NCBI GenBank assembly: GCA_021771185.1 | Contig: JAETPN010000001.1 | Coordinates: forward strand, 130,366 to 194,365 | Source of the DNA: Bacillota bacterium | GTDB taxonomy: Bacteria > Bacillota_I > Bacilli_A > RF39 > UBA660 | Direction of reading: 5' to 3' | Length of the DNA stretch: 64,000 nt | Shown: positions 8,063 to 16,082 of the stretch, in pieces | Position numbering within the stretch: position 1 is the stretch's first letter | Layout: every line of letters starts with the position of its first letter | The notes under the pieces: model-generated | What the model saw: only the letters and a program-made list of their open reading frames with translations | Told to the model about the DNA's origin: nothing | Database searches by the model: none | Translations under genes and position numbers: made by a program

Positions 8063-8433
8063 TAATCCTCAAAATGTTTATACAACGGTCTTGGTTTATA
8101 TTCTTCTTTTTTTGTTGAGGAACTGGTTGTTCCAAAATCTTGTAATACACCTAATACACGTTGTAAACTACTCACTCCATTTTGCACACTATCTAAATCT
8201 ATATTTTTAACAAAATTCATTAAATCACCAAACGTATTTGGTGTACTTGTTGTAGCTTTCGCTGCTGCAATAGTAGGAACTACCGTTAAATAATCTTTCC
8301 ATGCTTCCTCTGATTCTCCATATAAATCATATATTTCATAGAATTTTTGCCATGACATTTCTCCATTTTTTATATATTTTAAAAGTCCTGGATGTTCTTT
8401 TACAAAAAGTTTAAATTTTTCTTTTGTATCCAT
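8062..8433 (-). CDS. ylbD: YlbD-like coat protein family
   Basis: A 123-residue protein. ATG 8433 is preferred over GTG 8442, because the GTG is part of the AGGTGG ribosome site. The N-terminal KFKLFVKEHPGLLKYI and SWQKFYEIYDLYGE match the YlbD family, reported as a putative spore coat protein in Bacillus. The middle is Thr/Ser/Ala-rich and the C-terminus ends in RPLYKHFED. Overlap with ylbE shows an operon. A coat role fits the other sporulation genes in the window (spoVS, sigK) but is not shown here. Confidence 0.85.
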   Translation of the reverse strand: MDTKEKFKLFVKEHPGLLKYIKNGEMSWQKFYEIYDLYGESEEAWKDYLTVVPTIAAAKATTSTPNTFGDLMNFVKNIDLDSVQNGVSSLQRVLGVLQDFGTTSSSTKKEEYKPRPLYKHFED

Positions 8434-8477
8434 GATAACCACCTACTTTATTATATGAAAAAAGATATAAATGTTCA

Positions 8478-8519
8478 CAAAAAAACTAAAATAGATCAAA
8501 TTCTCTCTATTTTAGTTTT
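8478..8519 (-). terminator. Terminator of rpoZ
   Basis: A 14-bp stem (AAAACTAAAATAGA with its complement) overlaps the rpoZ stop codon; a T run follows on the minus strand. Confidence 0.8.
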
Positions 8520-8712
8520 CTTTCATATGAATTAAATCTTTTGAAATTTCTTCTAATGCTCGCCCAATATTTTTCTTCGAAGCATACTCATCTTCTTTTA
8601 ATTGATAGTGTTTTGTATGTTCCATTTCCTTTGCGCGAGCCGCTGCAACATTGACAAGTAAATATTTTGATCCTACTTGTGTCAATAGTTTATCAATTGA
8701 TGGGTAAATCAT
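8512..8712 (-). CDS. rpoZ: RNA polymerase omega subunit
   Basis: A 66-residue omega subunit. The start is ATG 8712; an upstream in-frame GTG belongs to the GGGAGTG ribosome site. IYPSIDKLLTQVGSKYLLVNVAAARA carries the family's conserved S-K-Y-x-L-V and AAxRAxE residues. Omega helps assemble and stabilise the beta' subunit. In Bacillus, rpoZ sits beside gmk and priA, which are not adjacent here. Confidence 0.9.
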   Translation of the reverse strand: MIYPSIDKLLTQVGSKYLLVNVAAARAKEMEHTKHYQLKEDEYASKKNIGRALEEISKDLIHMKEN

Positions 8713-8787
8713 TTTTATCACTCCCTATTATAATAGTATAATATATCCCATTCTGTTGCAAGACATTCGTATTTTTTTGACAATACT

Positions 8788-10068
8788 TTACAAATCGCTA
8801 AAAGTTTCAAGAACTAGAGGATTTGGTTCTACAAAATGTTCCTGGATAGTAAAACATGATAAAATTTCCTCAATACTGATATCTTTTTGTCCAACAAAAA
8901 CTTGAACTAATTCTTCTGCTTCCACAACAAATTCTCCAACTTTCTTGAATATTTTTAATCCAACCGTTGAATCAATCACATCATCTTTTTGATATCTTCC
9001 AGCACCCAGTTTGCGTGCAATTTCTCCTAGTTTTTCAGTATCAATCTTCGAAATAACACCAGATGTTTTTGACTTAATTGAAATTACATTTTTAGAAATT
9101 TCTATTTTTGAAAGATCTCCCTTTTGCATGCGAATAAATTCTTCAAATTTTTGTACAGCCTGACCAGAAGTTAATACTTGTTGTACTTCTTTTTTAGCTT
9201 CATTAAATGAAATATTCTTTCCTAGACGAACCATATGGATCGCTAAATAAATCACTAATTCTGTAATATCCTTTGGACCATTTCCTTTTAATACATTAAG
9301 GCTTTCCTCTACTTCTAATGAATTTCCAATAGCACACCCTAATGGTTCATCCATATTAGTTAGAATACACACAACTTTTTTTTGATGTTTCTTTCCAATA
9401 TGAATCATTAACTTGGCTAATGTTTCTGCATCCTCTTTTGTTTTCATTAAGGCACCATTACCAACTTTAACATCAATCACAAAAGCATCTGCGCCACTCG
9501 CTAATTTTTTACTCATAATACTAGAGGCAATTAATGGAATGGATTCTACGGTACCTGTAACATCTCTTAGTGCATACATCATTTTATCTGCAGGAACTAA
9601 CTGTTCATTCCCACTAGCTACAGAAATACCAATCGTTTCAATATTTTTTATAAATTCTGGAAAGGAAAGATTGGTTTGAAAACCTGGAATAGACTCTAAT
9701 TTATCAATAGTTCCACCAGTAAAACCTAAGCCACGGCCACTCATTTTGGCCACTGGTATACCACAAGCAGCCACAATAGGCGCTAAAATTAAAGTTGTCT
9801 TATCACCTACTCCACCTGTAGAATGTTTATCTACTTTAATCCCAGGAATAGAAGATAAATTCATGGTCTTTCCACTATGTAACATTGCACTTGTTAAATA
9901 GACTGTTTCTTCTTCTGTCATTCCATTTAAAGTAATGGCCATTAAAAGCGCACTCATTTGATAATCTGGAATTTCTTTTGCAACATAATTTTTAATTACA
10001 AAATCAATCTCTTCTTTAGTTAAAATTTCTTTCTTTCTTTTTTTATTAATAATATCCACTATATTCAT
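8788..10068 (-). CDS. pdp: Pyrimidine-nucleoside phosphorylase
   Basis: A 426-residue enzyme of the thymidine/pyrimidine phosphorylase family that splits uridine, deoxyuridine and thymidine with phosphate, feeding nucleoside salvage. ATG 10068 follows GAGGGGTG and is preferred to a start 42 bp upstream. STGGVGDKTTLI (phosphate binding) and the signature SGRGLGFTGGTIDKLESIPG are present, as is the C-terminal barrel-sandwich domain. Together with cdd and deoD elsewhere in this window it outlines a nucleoside salvage set, though the genes are not in one operon here. Confidence 0.94.
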   Translation of the reverse strand: MNIVDIINKKRKKEILTKEEIDFVIKNYVAKEIPDYQMSALLMAITLNGMTEEETVYLTSAMLHSGKTMNLSSIPGIKVDKHSTGGVGDKTTLILAPIVAACGIPVAKMSGRGLGFTGGTIDKLESIPGFQTNLSFPEFIKNIETIGISVASGNEQLVPADKMMYALRDVTGTVESIPLIASSIMSKKLASGADAFVIDVKVGNGALMKTKEDAETLAKLMIHIGKKHQKKVVCILTNMDEPLGCAIGNSLEVEESLNVLKGNGPKDITELVIYLAIHMVRLGKNISFNEAKKEVQQVLTSGQAVQKFEEFIRMQKGDLSKIEISKNVISIKSKTSGVISKIDTEKLGEIARKLGAGRYQKDDVIDSTVGLKIFKKVGEFVVEAEELVQVFVGQKDISIEEILSCFTIQEHFVEPNPLVLETFSDL

Positions 10069-10109
10069 AAGACACCCCTCTACCTTAATTAGTATACCAT
10101 GCTTTTTCA

Positions 10110-10152
10110 TAAAAAAGAACCTCTATTTTCTTTAATAGAAAACTAGAGGTCA
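10110..10152 (-). terminator. Terminator of the long BspA-like gene
   Basis: GACCTCTAGTTTTCT pairs with AGAAAATAGAGGTTC and is followed by a T run on the minus strand. Confidence 0.8.
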
Positions 10153-10160
10153 AATTTACA

Positions 10161-11609
10161 TTATTCTGCTTTTACTGTTATTGTTCCATAAGTTCCTGTT
10201 ACAGCAGCTGGAACACCTTTTCCTTTTCTAGTAATATCATACCAATCAAAAGCACGTCCTGTTTTGTTAATAATCGTTGTTAAGTTTGGATTATTATAAA
10301 GCGCTATAGCTCCAATCTTTGTCACATTTTGTGGTATTTCTATTTGTGTTAATTGATTATTTGAAAATGCATCATATTCAATACTTGTTAAACTAACTGG
10401 TAAGCTTACACTAGCTAATTGATTATCAGAAAATGCAGTATCGCCAATACTTGTTACACCTTCAGGAATTTCTATACTAACTAATTTATTTTTAAAAAAA
10501 GTGCCATTATCAATAGTTGTTAAATTTTTTGATAAAATAACACTATTTAACTGATTGGTTGCAAAAGCTCGATATTCTATACTAGTTACGCTGTCTGGTA
10601 TAACAACACTCGTTAATAAATTATTAGCAAAAGCATCAGACCCAATACTTACTACACTATTTGGTATAACAAGCTCTGTTAATTTATTATACGCAAATGC
10701 ATTAGAGCCAATAGTCTTTACAGAATCAGGTATGACTATACTTGTTAATTGATTATTTTGAAATGCAAAATAATTAATACTTGTAAGATTCGCTGGAAGT
10801 TCTACACTAGTTAATTGATTATTTGCGAAAGCATAATCTTCAATCTTCGTTACACTATTAGGTATCTTTACACTTTCTAAACTACTATAATTGAACGCAG
10901 ATCCTTCAATAGTTGTTACACCATTTGGTATAACAACACTTGTGATATTCTTATCTGCTAGTGCATTTTCTCCAATGGAAGTAACTTTTATACTGTTAAT
11001 TTCACTTGGAATAACTACTTCTTTATCTTCACAAGTATAACCTGTGATGGTTCCTTGATCATTGATTGTAAAACAAGATGCTGGTGTAATAATATTTCCA
11101 TCGCCCTGTTGTTCATAATTTAATTTTAAAGTTAGGCTTTTACTGGTCGTTGGAATGGTGGTTGCACTTACCTTCCATACAACCTTTACTTGAAATGTTT
11201 TTTCTTCTCCAGCATTTAGGGGATCTCCCTCTTTAATTCCGTCAATAGAATAAATGATATCTACAGGCTCTTTTTCATTGCTTTCATCTAGTCCTGTGAT
11301 ACTTGTAAGTATAGCATCAATGCTTCCTTTGTTTTCTACCGTTACATCGTAAACAGCGCTAGAACCAGGTTTCTTTAAATCAACCGTAAAATTCGCTGTC
11401 GTTGAACCAATCCCACCAGTAGTTATTGTTTTAGAATTTACCATCGTTCCTTCTTCAATCTTCGTAAATTCAATTTTAAAATCACCCACAACAGAAGAAG
11501 TCCCATTAATTTGTAATAACTGCGTTAAAACAGAATATCCCAAAGCAATCGCAACAATTAAAAAACATATCATCGCAATGGTTACTTTTTTATTTTTGAA
11601 AATTTCCAT
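10161..11609 (-). CDS. BspA-like leucine-rich-repeat surface protein (long paralogue)
   Basis: A 482-residue exported protein. The membrane anchor is at about residues 9-30, then QINGTSSVVGDF and a beta-rich domain like that of the 2989-3942 protein. From about residue 195 to 430 there are roughly ten 23-residue LRR_5 repeats with the pattern LTSVVIPDSVTSIxxxAFxxNQ. The C-terminus (TGRAFDWYDI ... VTGTYGTITV) is shared with the short paralogue. Repeats are near-identical in places and could recombine to change length. Unlike its paralogue it has a conventional 16-bp promoter spacer (TTGACA 11662-11657, TATAAT 11640-11635), so expression should be constant. Confidence 0.88.
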   Translation of the reverse strand: MEIFKNKKVTIAMICFLIVAIALGYSVLTQLLQINGTSSVVGDFKIEFTKIEEGTMVNSKTITTGGIGSTTANFTVDLKKPGSSAVYDVTVENKGSIDAILTSITGLDESNEKEPVDIIYSIDGIKEGDPLNAGEEKTFQVKVVWKVSATTIPTTSKSLTLKLNYEQQGDGNIITPASCFTINDQGTITGYTCEDKEVVIPSEINSIKVTSIGENALADKNITSVVIPNGVTTIEGSAFNYSSLESVKIPNSVTKIEDYAFANNQLTSVELPANLTSINYFAFQNNQLTSIVIPDSVKTIGSNAFAYNKLTELVIPNSVVSIGSDAFANNLLTSVVIPDSVTSIEYRAFATNQLNSVILSKNLTTIDNGTFFKNKLVSIEIPEGVTSIGDTAFSDNQLASVSLPVSLTSIEYDAFSNNQLTQIEIPQNVTKIGAIALYNNPNLTTIINKTGRAFDWYDITRKGKGVPAAVTGTYGTITVKAE

Positions 11610-11634
11610 TTGATCATACTCCTATTCTATATTA

Positions 11635-11662
11635 ATTATAAACCTTATTCCGTGTTTGTCAA
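11635..11662 (-). promoter_or_regulatory. Promoter of the long BspA-like gene
   Basis: Consensus TTGACA and TATAAT with a 16-bp mixed-sequence spacer; the leader AGAATAGGAGT is also found in front of the short paralogue. Serves as the comparison for the G9 promoter. Confidence 0.75.
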
Positions 11663-11666
11663 TTAT

Positions 11667-11692
11667 AAAAAAGAATAGATTGCTCTATTCTT
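11667..11692 (-). terminator. Terminator of the XRE regulator gene
   Basis: AAGAATAGA/TCTATTCTT stem with TTGC loop and T run on the minus strand, overlapping the stop codon; it ends 4 bp before the next -35 box. Confidence 0.75.
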
Positions 11693-12047
11693 AAAAATTA
11701 ATTTTACGATTAATAACATCAATAACTCTTTTTGGATCTTCACAAAATTTATGATATAACATAGGATTCTTTTTTAATTCCTGAATAATATTAATATCTT
11801 CTTTGGAGAGTTTTGTCGTATAAGACTCATCCTCTTCACAAATGACTCTTACATCATTTCCTAAAGCATAATCTGATGTCATACCTAAAATTTCAATTAA
11901 TTTATTAAATGTCTCTAACGATGGTGTTCTTGTACCCTTTTCATATCCACATACGGATACTTTAGATACATGTAATAAATCGCCTAATTCTTGTTGCGAA
12001 AGTCCTCTTTTTAATCTTTCCTCTTTAATACGTTGTCCAAATAGCAT
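11691..12047 (-). CDS. XRE-family transcriptional regulator
   Basis: A 118-residue protein. Residues 5-60 are a helix-turn-helix of the XRE type (IKEERLKRGLSQQELGDLLHVSKVSV ... YEKGTRTPS, recognised by Q18, S28 and Y35). The C-terminal half is acidic, then basic, with no recognised domain. It is divergent from a second XRE gene at 12183, with a 135-bp shared control region containing a perfect palindrome, so one or both proteins may bind there. Target genes are unknown. Start ATG 12047 follows GGAGGTG. Confidence 0.85.
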   Translation of the reverse strand: MLFGQRIKEERLKRGLSQQELGDLLHVSKVSVCGYEKGTRTPSLETFNKLIEILGMTSDYALGNDVRVICEEDESYTTKLSKEDINIIQELKKNPMLYHKFCEDPKRVIDVINRKINF

Positions 12048-12133
12048 ATAACACCTCCGTTATCTATCTGTTAATATTATAACAATATTACACGGTTGAT
12101 TTACAAAATTAACTAAAAAGTAACTTTTATTTC

Positions 12134-12162
12134 TTGAAATTAACTGCCAGTTAATATATAAT
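12134..12162 (+). promoter_or_regulatory. Promoter with palindromic operator in the spacer
   Basis: TTGAAA (12134-12139) and TATAAT (12157-12162) are exactly 17 bp apart. The spacer holds a perfect 15-nt palindrome, TTAACTG-C-CAGTTAA (12140-12154). A repressor bound there would block RNA polymerase. The neighbouring XRE proteins are candidates. A related AACTnnnnnAGTAAC sequence lies about 25 bp upstream. Confidence 0.7.
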
Positions 12163-12182
12163 AGTTTTAGAAGGTGAATCTG

Positions 12183-12380
12183 ATGACAAAATTAAGAGAA
12201 ATACGTTTACGAACAAATTTAAGTTGTAATGATATGAGTAAAAGGTTGCATATCAGTAAAACACATTATTGGCAAATTGAGCAAAAAAGAAGAAGATTAT
12301 ATTATGATATGGCTCTACGTATTTCCGCTATTTTTGGAATCAAACCAGATTCACTATTCTATGAAGATTATCACCGTTAA
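12183..12380 (+). CDS. Small XRE-family DNA-binding protein
   Basis: A 65-residue protein that is little more than a helix-turn-helix: TKLREIRLRTNLSCNDMSKRLHISKTHYWQIEQKRRR, identified by spacing of S16, M19 and Q31, then a short tail. ATG 12183 is taken because AGAAGGTG precedes it by 6 bp; an in-frame GTG 9 bp upstream is part of that site. The gene converges on ssb, with overlapping stop codons. It probably regulates its own palindromic promoter. Confidence 0.8.
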   Translation: MTKLREIRLRTNLSCNDMSKRLHISKTHYWQIEQKRRRLYYDMALRISAIFGIKPDSLFYEDYHR

Positions 12381-12703
12381 TCTTCTTTTCTTTTGTTCGA
12401 TAAAAAATTTACTTTTTCAGCAATAACTTCCATTACATAACGTTTTTTTTCTTCCTCTTCGATCATTCTGGAATGCAATCTTCCTTTTACAGCTAGCAAA
12501 TCTCCCTTATGACAATAATTTACTGTATTTTCGGCAATTCCTTTCCAAAGAACACAACTAATAAAGTCTGATTCATATTCTCCATCTGTATTTTTATATC
12601 CCCTTGGAACCGCTAAGGTAATCGCTGTGACTTTGTTTCCTTTTTCTGTTTCTCTTAATTCAGGATCACGGACTAAACGTCCTACAACAACCGATTGATT
12701 CAT
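12377..12703 (-). CDS. ssb: Single-stranded DNA-binding protein, short form
   Basis: A 108-residue OB-fold protein from ATG 12703 behind AAAGGAGGG. It starts MNQSVVVGRLVRDPELRET and contains the ssDNA-binding strands SDFISCVLWKGIAENTV and GDLLAVKGRLHSRM. It ends in SNKRKED and lacks the acidic DDDLPF-type tip used by replicative SSB to recruit partners. Its length resembles Bacillus SsbB (113 residues), a paralogue linked to competence, so this may be a secondary SSB; a replicative copy is expected elsewhere, beside rpsF and rpsR. Confidence 0.88.
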   Translation of the reverse strand: MNQSVVVGRLVRDPELRETEKGNKVTAITLAVPRGYKNTDGEYESDFISCVLWKGIAENTVNYCHKGDLLAVKGRLHSRMIEEEEKKRYVMEVIAEKVNFLSNKRKED

Positions 12704-12803
12704 ATTTTCCCTCCTTTCTGCCATCACTATAACGAAATGATGAAAGGAATGCAAACGCAACTTTTTATAAATTGTCACGAAAAAAAGAACAGATTTTACA
12801 AAT

Positions 12804-12841
12804 TTAAAAAGGAGATTCCGCAAATTGGTATCTCCTTTTCT
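12804..12841 (-). terminator. Terminator of the small lipoprotein gene
   Basis: AAAAGGAGAT and ATCTCCTTTT form a 10-bp stem around a 13-nt loop, with T run on the minus strand. Confidence 0.75.
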
Positions 12842-12860
12842 TCAGTTTTATAAAATCTGA

Positions 12861-13178
12861 CTATTTACAATTTAATTTATATTCTGTTTTTTGAATATCT
12901 GTCGAATTCTTTTTTAAGGTAAAAATAATTTTTGATGAAGAAGTACATCCCTTTAACTTTGATAAATCATAGGATGCAGCCTCTCTTTTGTTTGCCTCTT
13001 CTAACATGTCAATGGTTATTTCAACCGCATCGTTTCCTTCGGCATAATCTTTCATAAATTTTTTGTAATAATCTGATCCATAGTCTTTCATGATAGATTG
13101 TTTGTTATTTGAAGTACATCCACATCCACTTAACAAAAATACACCAACACAACTTATGATAATAAATCCCTTTTTCAT
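12861..13178 (-). CDS. Small lipoprotein of unknown function
   Basis: A 105-residue secreted lipoprotein: signal peptide 1-18 and lipobox LLSG-C19, with another cysteine two residues later. The mature part is charged and helical, with C79 and C104 that could form a disulfide. I do not recognise a family. Its start codon is 13 bp after the sufB stop on the same strand, with no terminator in between, so it may be cotranscribed with the suf genes. Confidence 0.7.
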   Translation of the reverse strand: MKKGFIIISCVGVFLLSGCGCTSNNKQSIMKDYGSDYYKKFMKDYAEGNDAVEITIDMLEEANKREAASYDLSKLKGCTSSSKIIFTLKKNSTDIQKTEYKLNCK

Positions 13179-13191
13179 TTTTCCACCCTCT

Positions 13192-14508
13192 TTAAAAATA
13201 ATTTTTCATTAACGCATTTAACTCTACAGCATATTCCATAGGAAGTTCTTCTCGGAATCGATCTAAAAAGCCCATAATTAATAATTCTTTGGCTTTCTCT
13301 AAATCTAAACCTCTACTCATTAAATAAAATAACTTATCTTGACTAATTTTAGATACTGTTGCTTCATGATTTAATACAGAAGTTTCATTTTCCACAATAT
13401 TTTTAGGAATAGTGTCACTTTTTGATGTTTTATCTAATATTATTGTATCACATTTTATCGTACTTTTTGAATGTTTTGCTTTTTTTGAGATTCTAACCGT
13501 TCCTCGATAAGAAGCATTTCCTCCACCACCAGCGATGGATTTACTAATAATACTGCTTTCTGTATGAGGAGCTAAATGAATCATTTTGGCACCCGTATCT
13601 TGAATCTGATTCGTGTTTGCAACAGCAACGGAAACACAATTTCCTTTGGCATATTCACCCGTTAAAATACAAGCTGGATATTTCATATTTACTTTTGAGC
13701 CAATATTTCCATCAATCCACTCCATCAATCCATAATCTTCAACTTGTGCACGTTTTGTTACTAAATTATAAACGTTTCCTGCCCAATTTTGGATCGTTGT
13801 GTAACGACATTTTGCATGTTTCCCAACATAGATTTCAACCACCGCCGCATGAAGGGAATCCGTGGTATACGTTGGTGCCGTACAACCTTCCATATAATGA
13901 AGTTCACTACCCTCATCAACAATAATTAACGTACGCTCAAATTGGCCCATATTTTTTGAATTGATACGGAAATAACTTTGTAAAGGTCTTTCAATCTTTG
14001 TATGAGGCGGAACATAAATAAACGTTCCTCCACTCCACACAGCTCCATTTAACGCCGTATATTTATTTTCATCATATTTCACTAGTTGATTAAAATATTT
14101 CTTAAAAAGTTTTGGATATTTTTTTAATGCGGTATCTGTATCACAAAAAATAACGTTCTTTTCTTCTAATTCTTGTAACATATGATGATAAATGACTTCA
14201 CTCTCATACTGAGCTCCTACACCAGCCAAATATTTTTGTTCTGCCTCTGGTAAGCCAATTTTATCAAAAGTATCCTTCACATCCTTTGGCACATCTTCCC
14301 AACGATGTTCTACTTTATCCCCTACTTTTTTATAATAATGGATTTCATCAAAATCAATATTTAATTCTGGACCAAATGTTGGATTAGAAAGTTTCTGAAA
14401 AGTATGATAAGATTGAATGCGAAATTCACGCATCCAATCAGGTTCTTGTTTGATATTTGAAATTTCTTTTACAACATCTTCACTAATTCCTATTTCTTGT
14501 ACTTTCAT
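13192..14508 (-). CDS. sufB: Fe-S cluster assembly scaffold protein SufB
   Basis: A 438-residue SufB, a scaffold of the SufBCD complex that builds Fe-S clusters in the cytoplasm. Family stretches seen include DWMREFRIQSYHTF, SGGTFIYVPPHTKIERPLQ, HYMEGCTAPTYTTDSLH and NHEATVSKISQDKLFYLMSRG. It is slightly shorter than the usual 460-470 residues at the N-terminus. Here only sufU, an unknown gene and sufB are together; sufC, sufD and sufS must be elsewhere, which differs from the sufCDSUB operon of Bacillus. Confidence 0.96.
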   Translation of the reverse strand: MKVQEIGISEDVVKEISNIKQEPDWMREFRIQSYHTFQKLSNPTFGPELNIDFDEIHYYKKVGDKVEHRWEDVPKDVKDTFDKIGLPEAEQKYLAGVGAQYESEVIYHHMLQELEEKNVIFCDTDTALKKYPKLFKKYFNQLVKYDENKYTALNGAVWSGGTFIYVPPHTKIERPLQSYFRINSKNMGQFERTLIIVDEGSELHYMEGCTAPTYTTDSLHAAVVEIYVGKHAKCRYTTIQNWAGNVYNLVTKRAQVEDYGLMEWIDGNIGSKVNMKYPACILTGEYAKGNCVSVAVANTNQIQDTGAKMIHLAPHTESSIISKSIAGGGGNASYRGTVRISKKAKHSKSTIKCDTIILDKTSKSDTIPKNIVENETSVLNHEATVSKISQDKLFYLMSRGLDLEKAKELLIMGFLDRFREELPMEYAVELNALMKNYF

Positions 14509-14573
14509 AGAATCACCATAAAATTATTATACTAAAATTTTAGAAAAATAAAAAGGAATTCAATCAAATTCCT

Positions 14574-15515
14574 TTATTTTTTGTATTGATATCCAGAGAT
14601 GAATGAATTATTTATCAATTGATCATGAAGCAATTTCTCATAATTTTTTACAATTTCTTCCAATTGTTTATAAGTGAAATATTTGGCATCAAACCATGTA
14701 ATAGAACTCATATTCTCAATATATTTATGTGTCCTATCATCCATTATGTCTTTTTTTATACGATCATATTGTGCATCAGATAATTCAACCTCTGTTTGTT
14801 TTGTCCATTTTGAAAATAAGTTCTTTTTCGTTGGAACAAATTCTAACAATTCATATTGTGTGATACCATCTCTTAAATCGGTGGCTAAAGAGGTATCAGA
14901 ATCAAAGTATACAGGCACATGACTGTCTGCTTGATACCAACGCAATCTAGATTTACGTCGTTTTCCATTCGTAGATACATCCATAGAACTTACACCACAT
15001 AATTTCACACAACGTATTTGTTCAAAGATACTACTCTTTTCATATAATAATTGTCTCTTTTTACGTTCATCCTTTTCCTGTTTCGTTAAACGGATAGGTT
15101 CAAAATAATCTAATTTTGTAAAAGCATCTGTCGTAATGACAAAATTATCCATATAACGAATGGTATCCCCAAAGAAATAAATATCATAAGTTGTCGTAGA
15201 GGCTCCAATCGCATCTTTCTCTGCTTCTCTTTCAAATAATTGTTCATCTATTGGTAATAGATCTTTCGTACGGTAACATAATTCATTTATTTTGGGAATC
15301 ATATTTGAAGATAAATCCGCTGCAGGGAATTTTTCTCCTGTACGAATATCAATGATTTCTTTCATTTCATTCAAATATCCAATAATTTCTTTTTGATAGG
15401 AAAAAACACCATCCCCTTCATATGTAAAAATTTTTACAGCGTGAAAATATTGAAATAATTCATAAATTCCAGATCCATATTTTCTTCCTAACTTTTGATA
15501 TTCTTTATTAGCCAT
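14574..15515 (-). CDS. Unknown protein within the suf operon
   Basis: A 313-residue cytoplasmic protein with no signal peptide or membrane segment. I do not recognise a domain. It is rich in aromatic and charged residues, with YGSGIYELFQYFHAVKIF near the N-terminus, a basic KRRKSRLRWYQ segment near residue 186 and a Lys/Asp-rich C-terminal helix. Its ATG is 2 bp after the sufU stop, and sufB follows after 65 bp, so it is embedded in an Fe-S assembly operon. It may support cluster assembly, but only position suggests this. Confidence 0.75.
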   Translation of the reverse strand: MANKEYQKLGRKYGSGIYELFQYFHAVKIFTYEGDGVFSYQKEIIGYLNEMKEIIDIRTGEKFPAADLSSNMIPKINELCYRTKDLLPIDEQLFEREAEKDAIGASTTTYDIYFFGDTIRYMDNFVITTDAFTKLDYFEPIRLTKQEKDERKKRQLLYEKSSIFEQIRCVKLCGVSSMDVSTNGKRRKSRLRWYQADSHVPVYFDSDTSLATDLRDGITQYELLEFVPTKKNLFSKWTKQTEVELSDAQYDRIKKDIMDDRTHKYIENMSSITWFDAKYFTYKQLEEIVKNYEKLLHDQLINNSFISGYQYKK

Positions 15516-15517
15516 TC

Positions 15518-15943
15518 TTATACATCCTCATTTCTTGTAATTTTTTCAATCCCCCACCATGGCAGTAAAGCGCACTTTTTACGATTTGGTTGTTTATAAA
15601 TATCATCATACGCAATCGCTTGTTCCAATACCTTTGGATCGTAGGGTTCCTCATTAATCATATGATTAAACTGTTCAATAATATGATTCGCTTCTACACA
15701 AGTTTTTCCAATTAAGGTTTCTATCATCACCGAAGTTGAACTTGTACAAATAGCACAGGCTTCTCCATCAAAACGAATGTCAGCTATTATTCCATCTTCT
15801 ATTTTCGCCATTAAATGAATTTCATCAATACAACTGTCATTGGTAGTGTCTGATTTTTGATATTGGTCATCTTCAATTAATCCACGATGTCTAGGATTTT
15901 GATAATGATCTAAAATAATACTACGTCTTGTGTTAGCGTCCAT
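15518..15943 (-). CDS. sufU: SufU-type Fe-S assembly protein
   Basis: A 141-residue IscU/SufU-like protein. The three zinc/sulfur-transfer cysteines are visible: NDSCIDEI (about C38), GEACAICTSS (about C63) and KKCALLPW (about C128), with the SufU-specific insertion between the second and third. In Firmicutes SufU accepts sulfur from SufS. The start follows AAAGGAGTG. It begins an operon with an unknown gene and sufB. Confidence 0.94.
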   Translation of the reverse strand: MDANTRRSIILDHYQNPRHRGLIEDDQYQKSDTTNDSCIDEIHLMAKIEDGIIADIRFDGEACAICTSSTSVMIETLIGKTCVEANHIIEQFNHMINEEPYDPKVLEQAIAYDDIYKQPNRKKCALLPWWGIEKITRNEDV

Positions 15944-16082
15944 ATAATCACTCCTTTATGGGTTTTTATTATAATACAAATCATAATAATTTGCAACTAA
16001 CAAAATCTTTCCATTAAAGACAAAAACATATTTCTTTCTTCTTATTTTAAAACGATTACATATAATTTATTAGGTGATCAAA

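Noticed and set aside
10161-11609. CRISPR-like array from the regularly spaced DNA repeats
   Set aside because: The repeats are in-frame LRR codons of one open reading frame; no array with unique spacers is present anywhere in the window.
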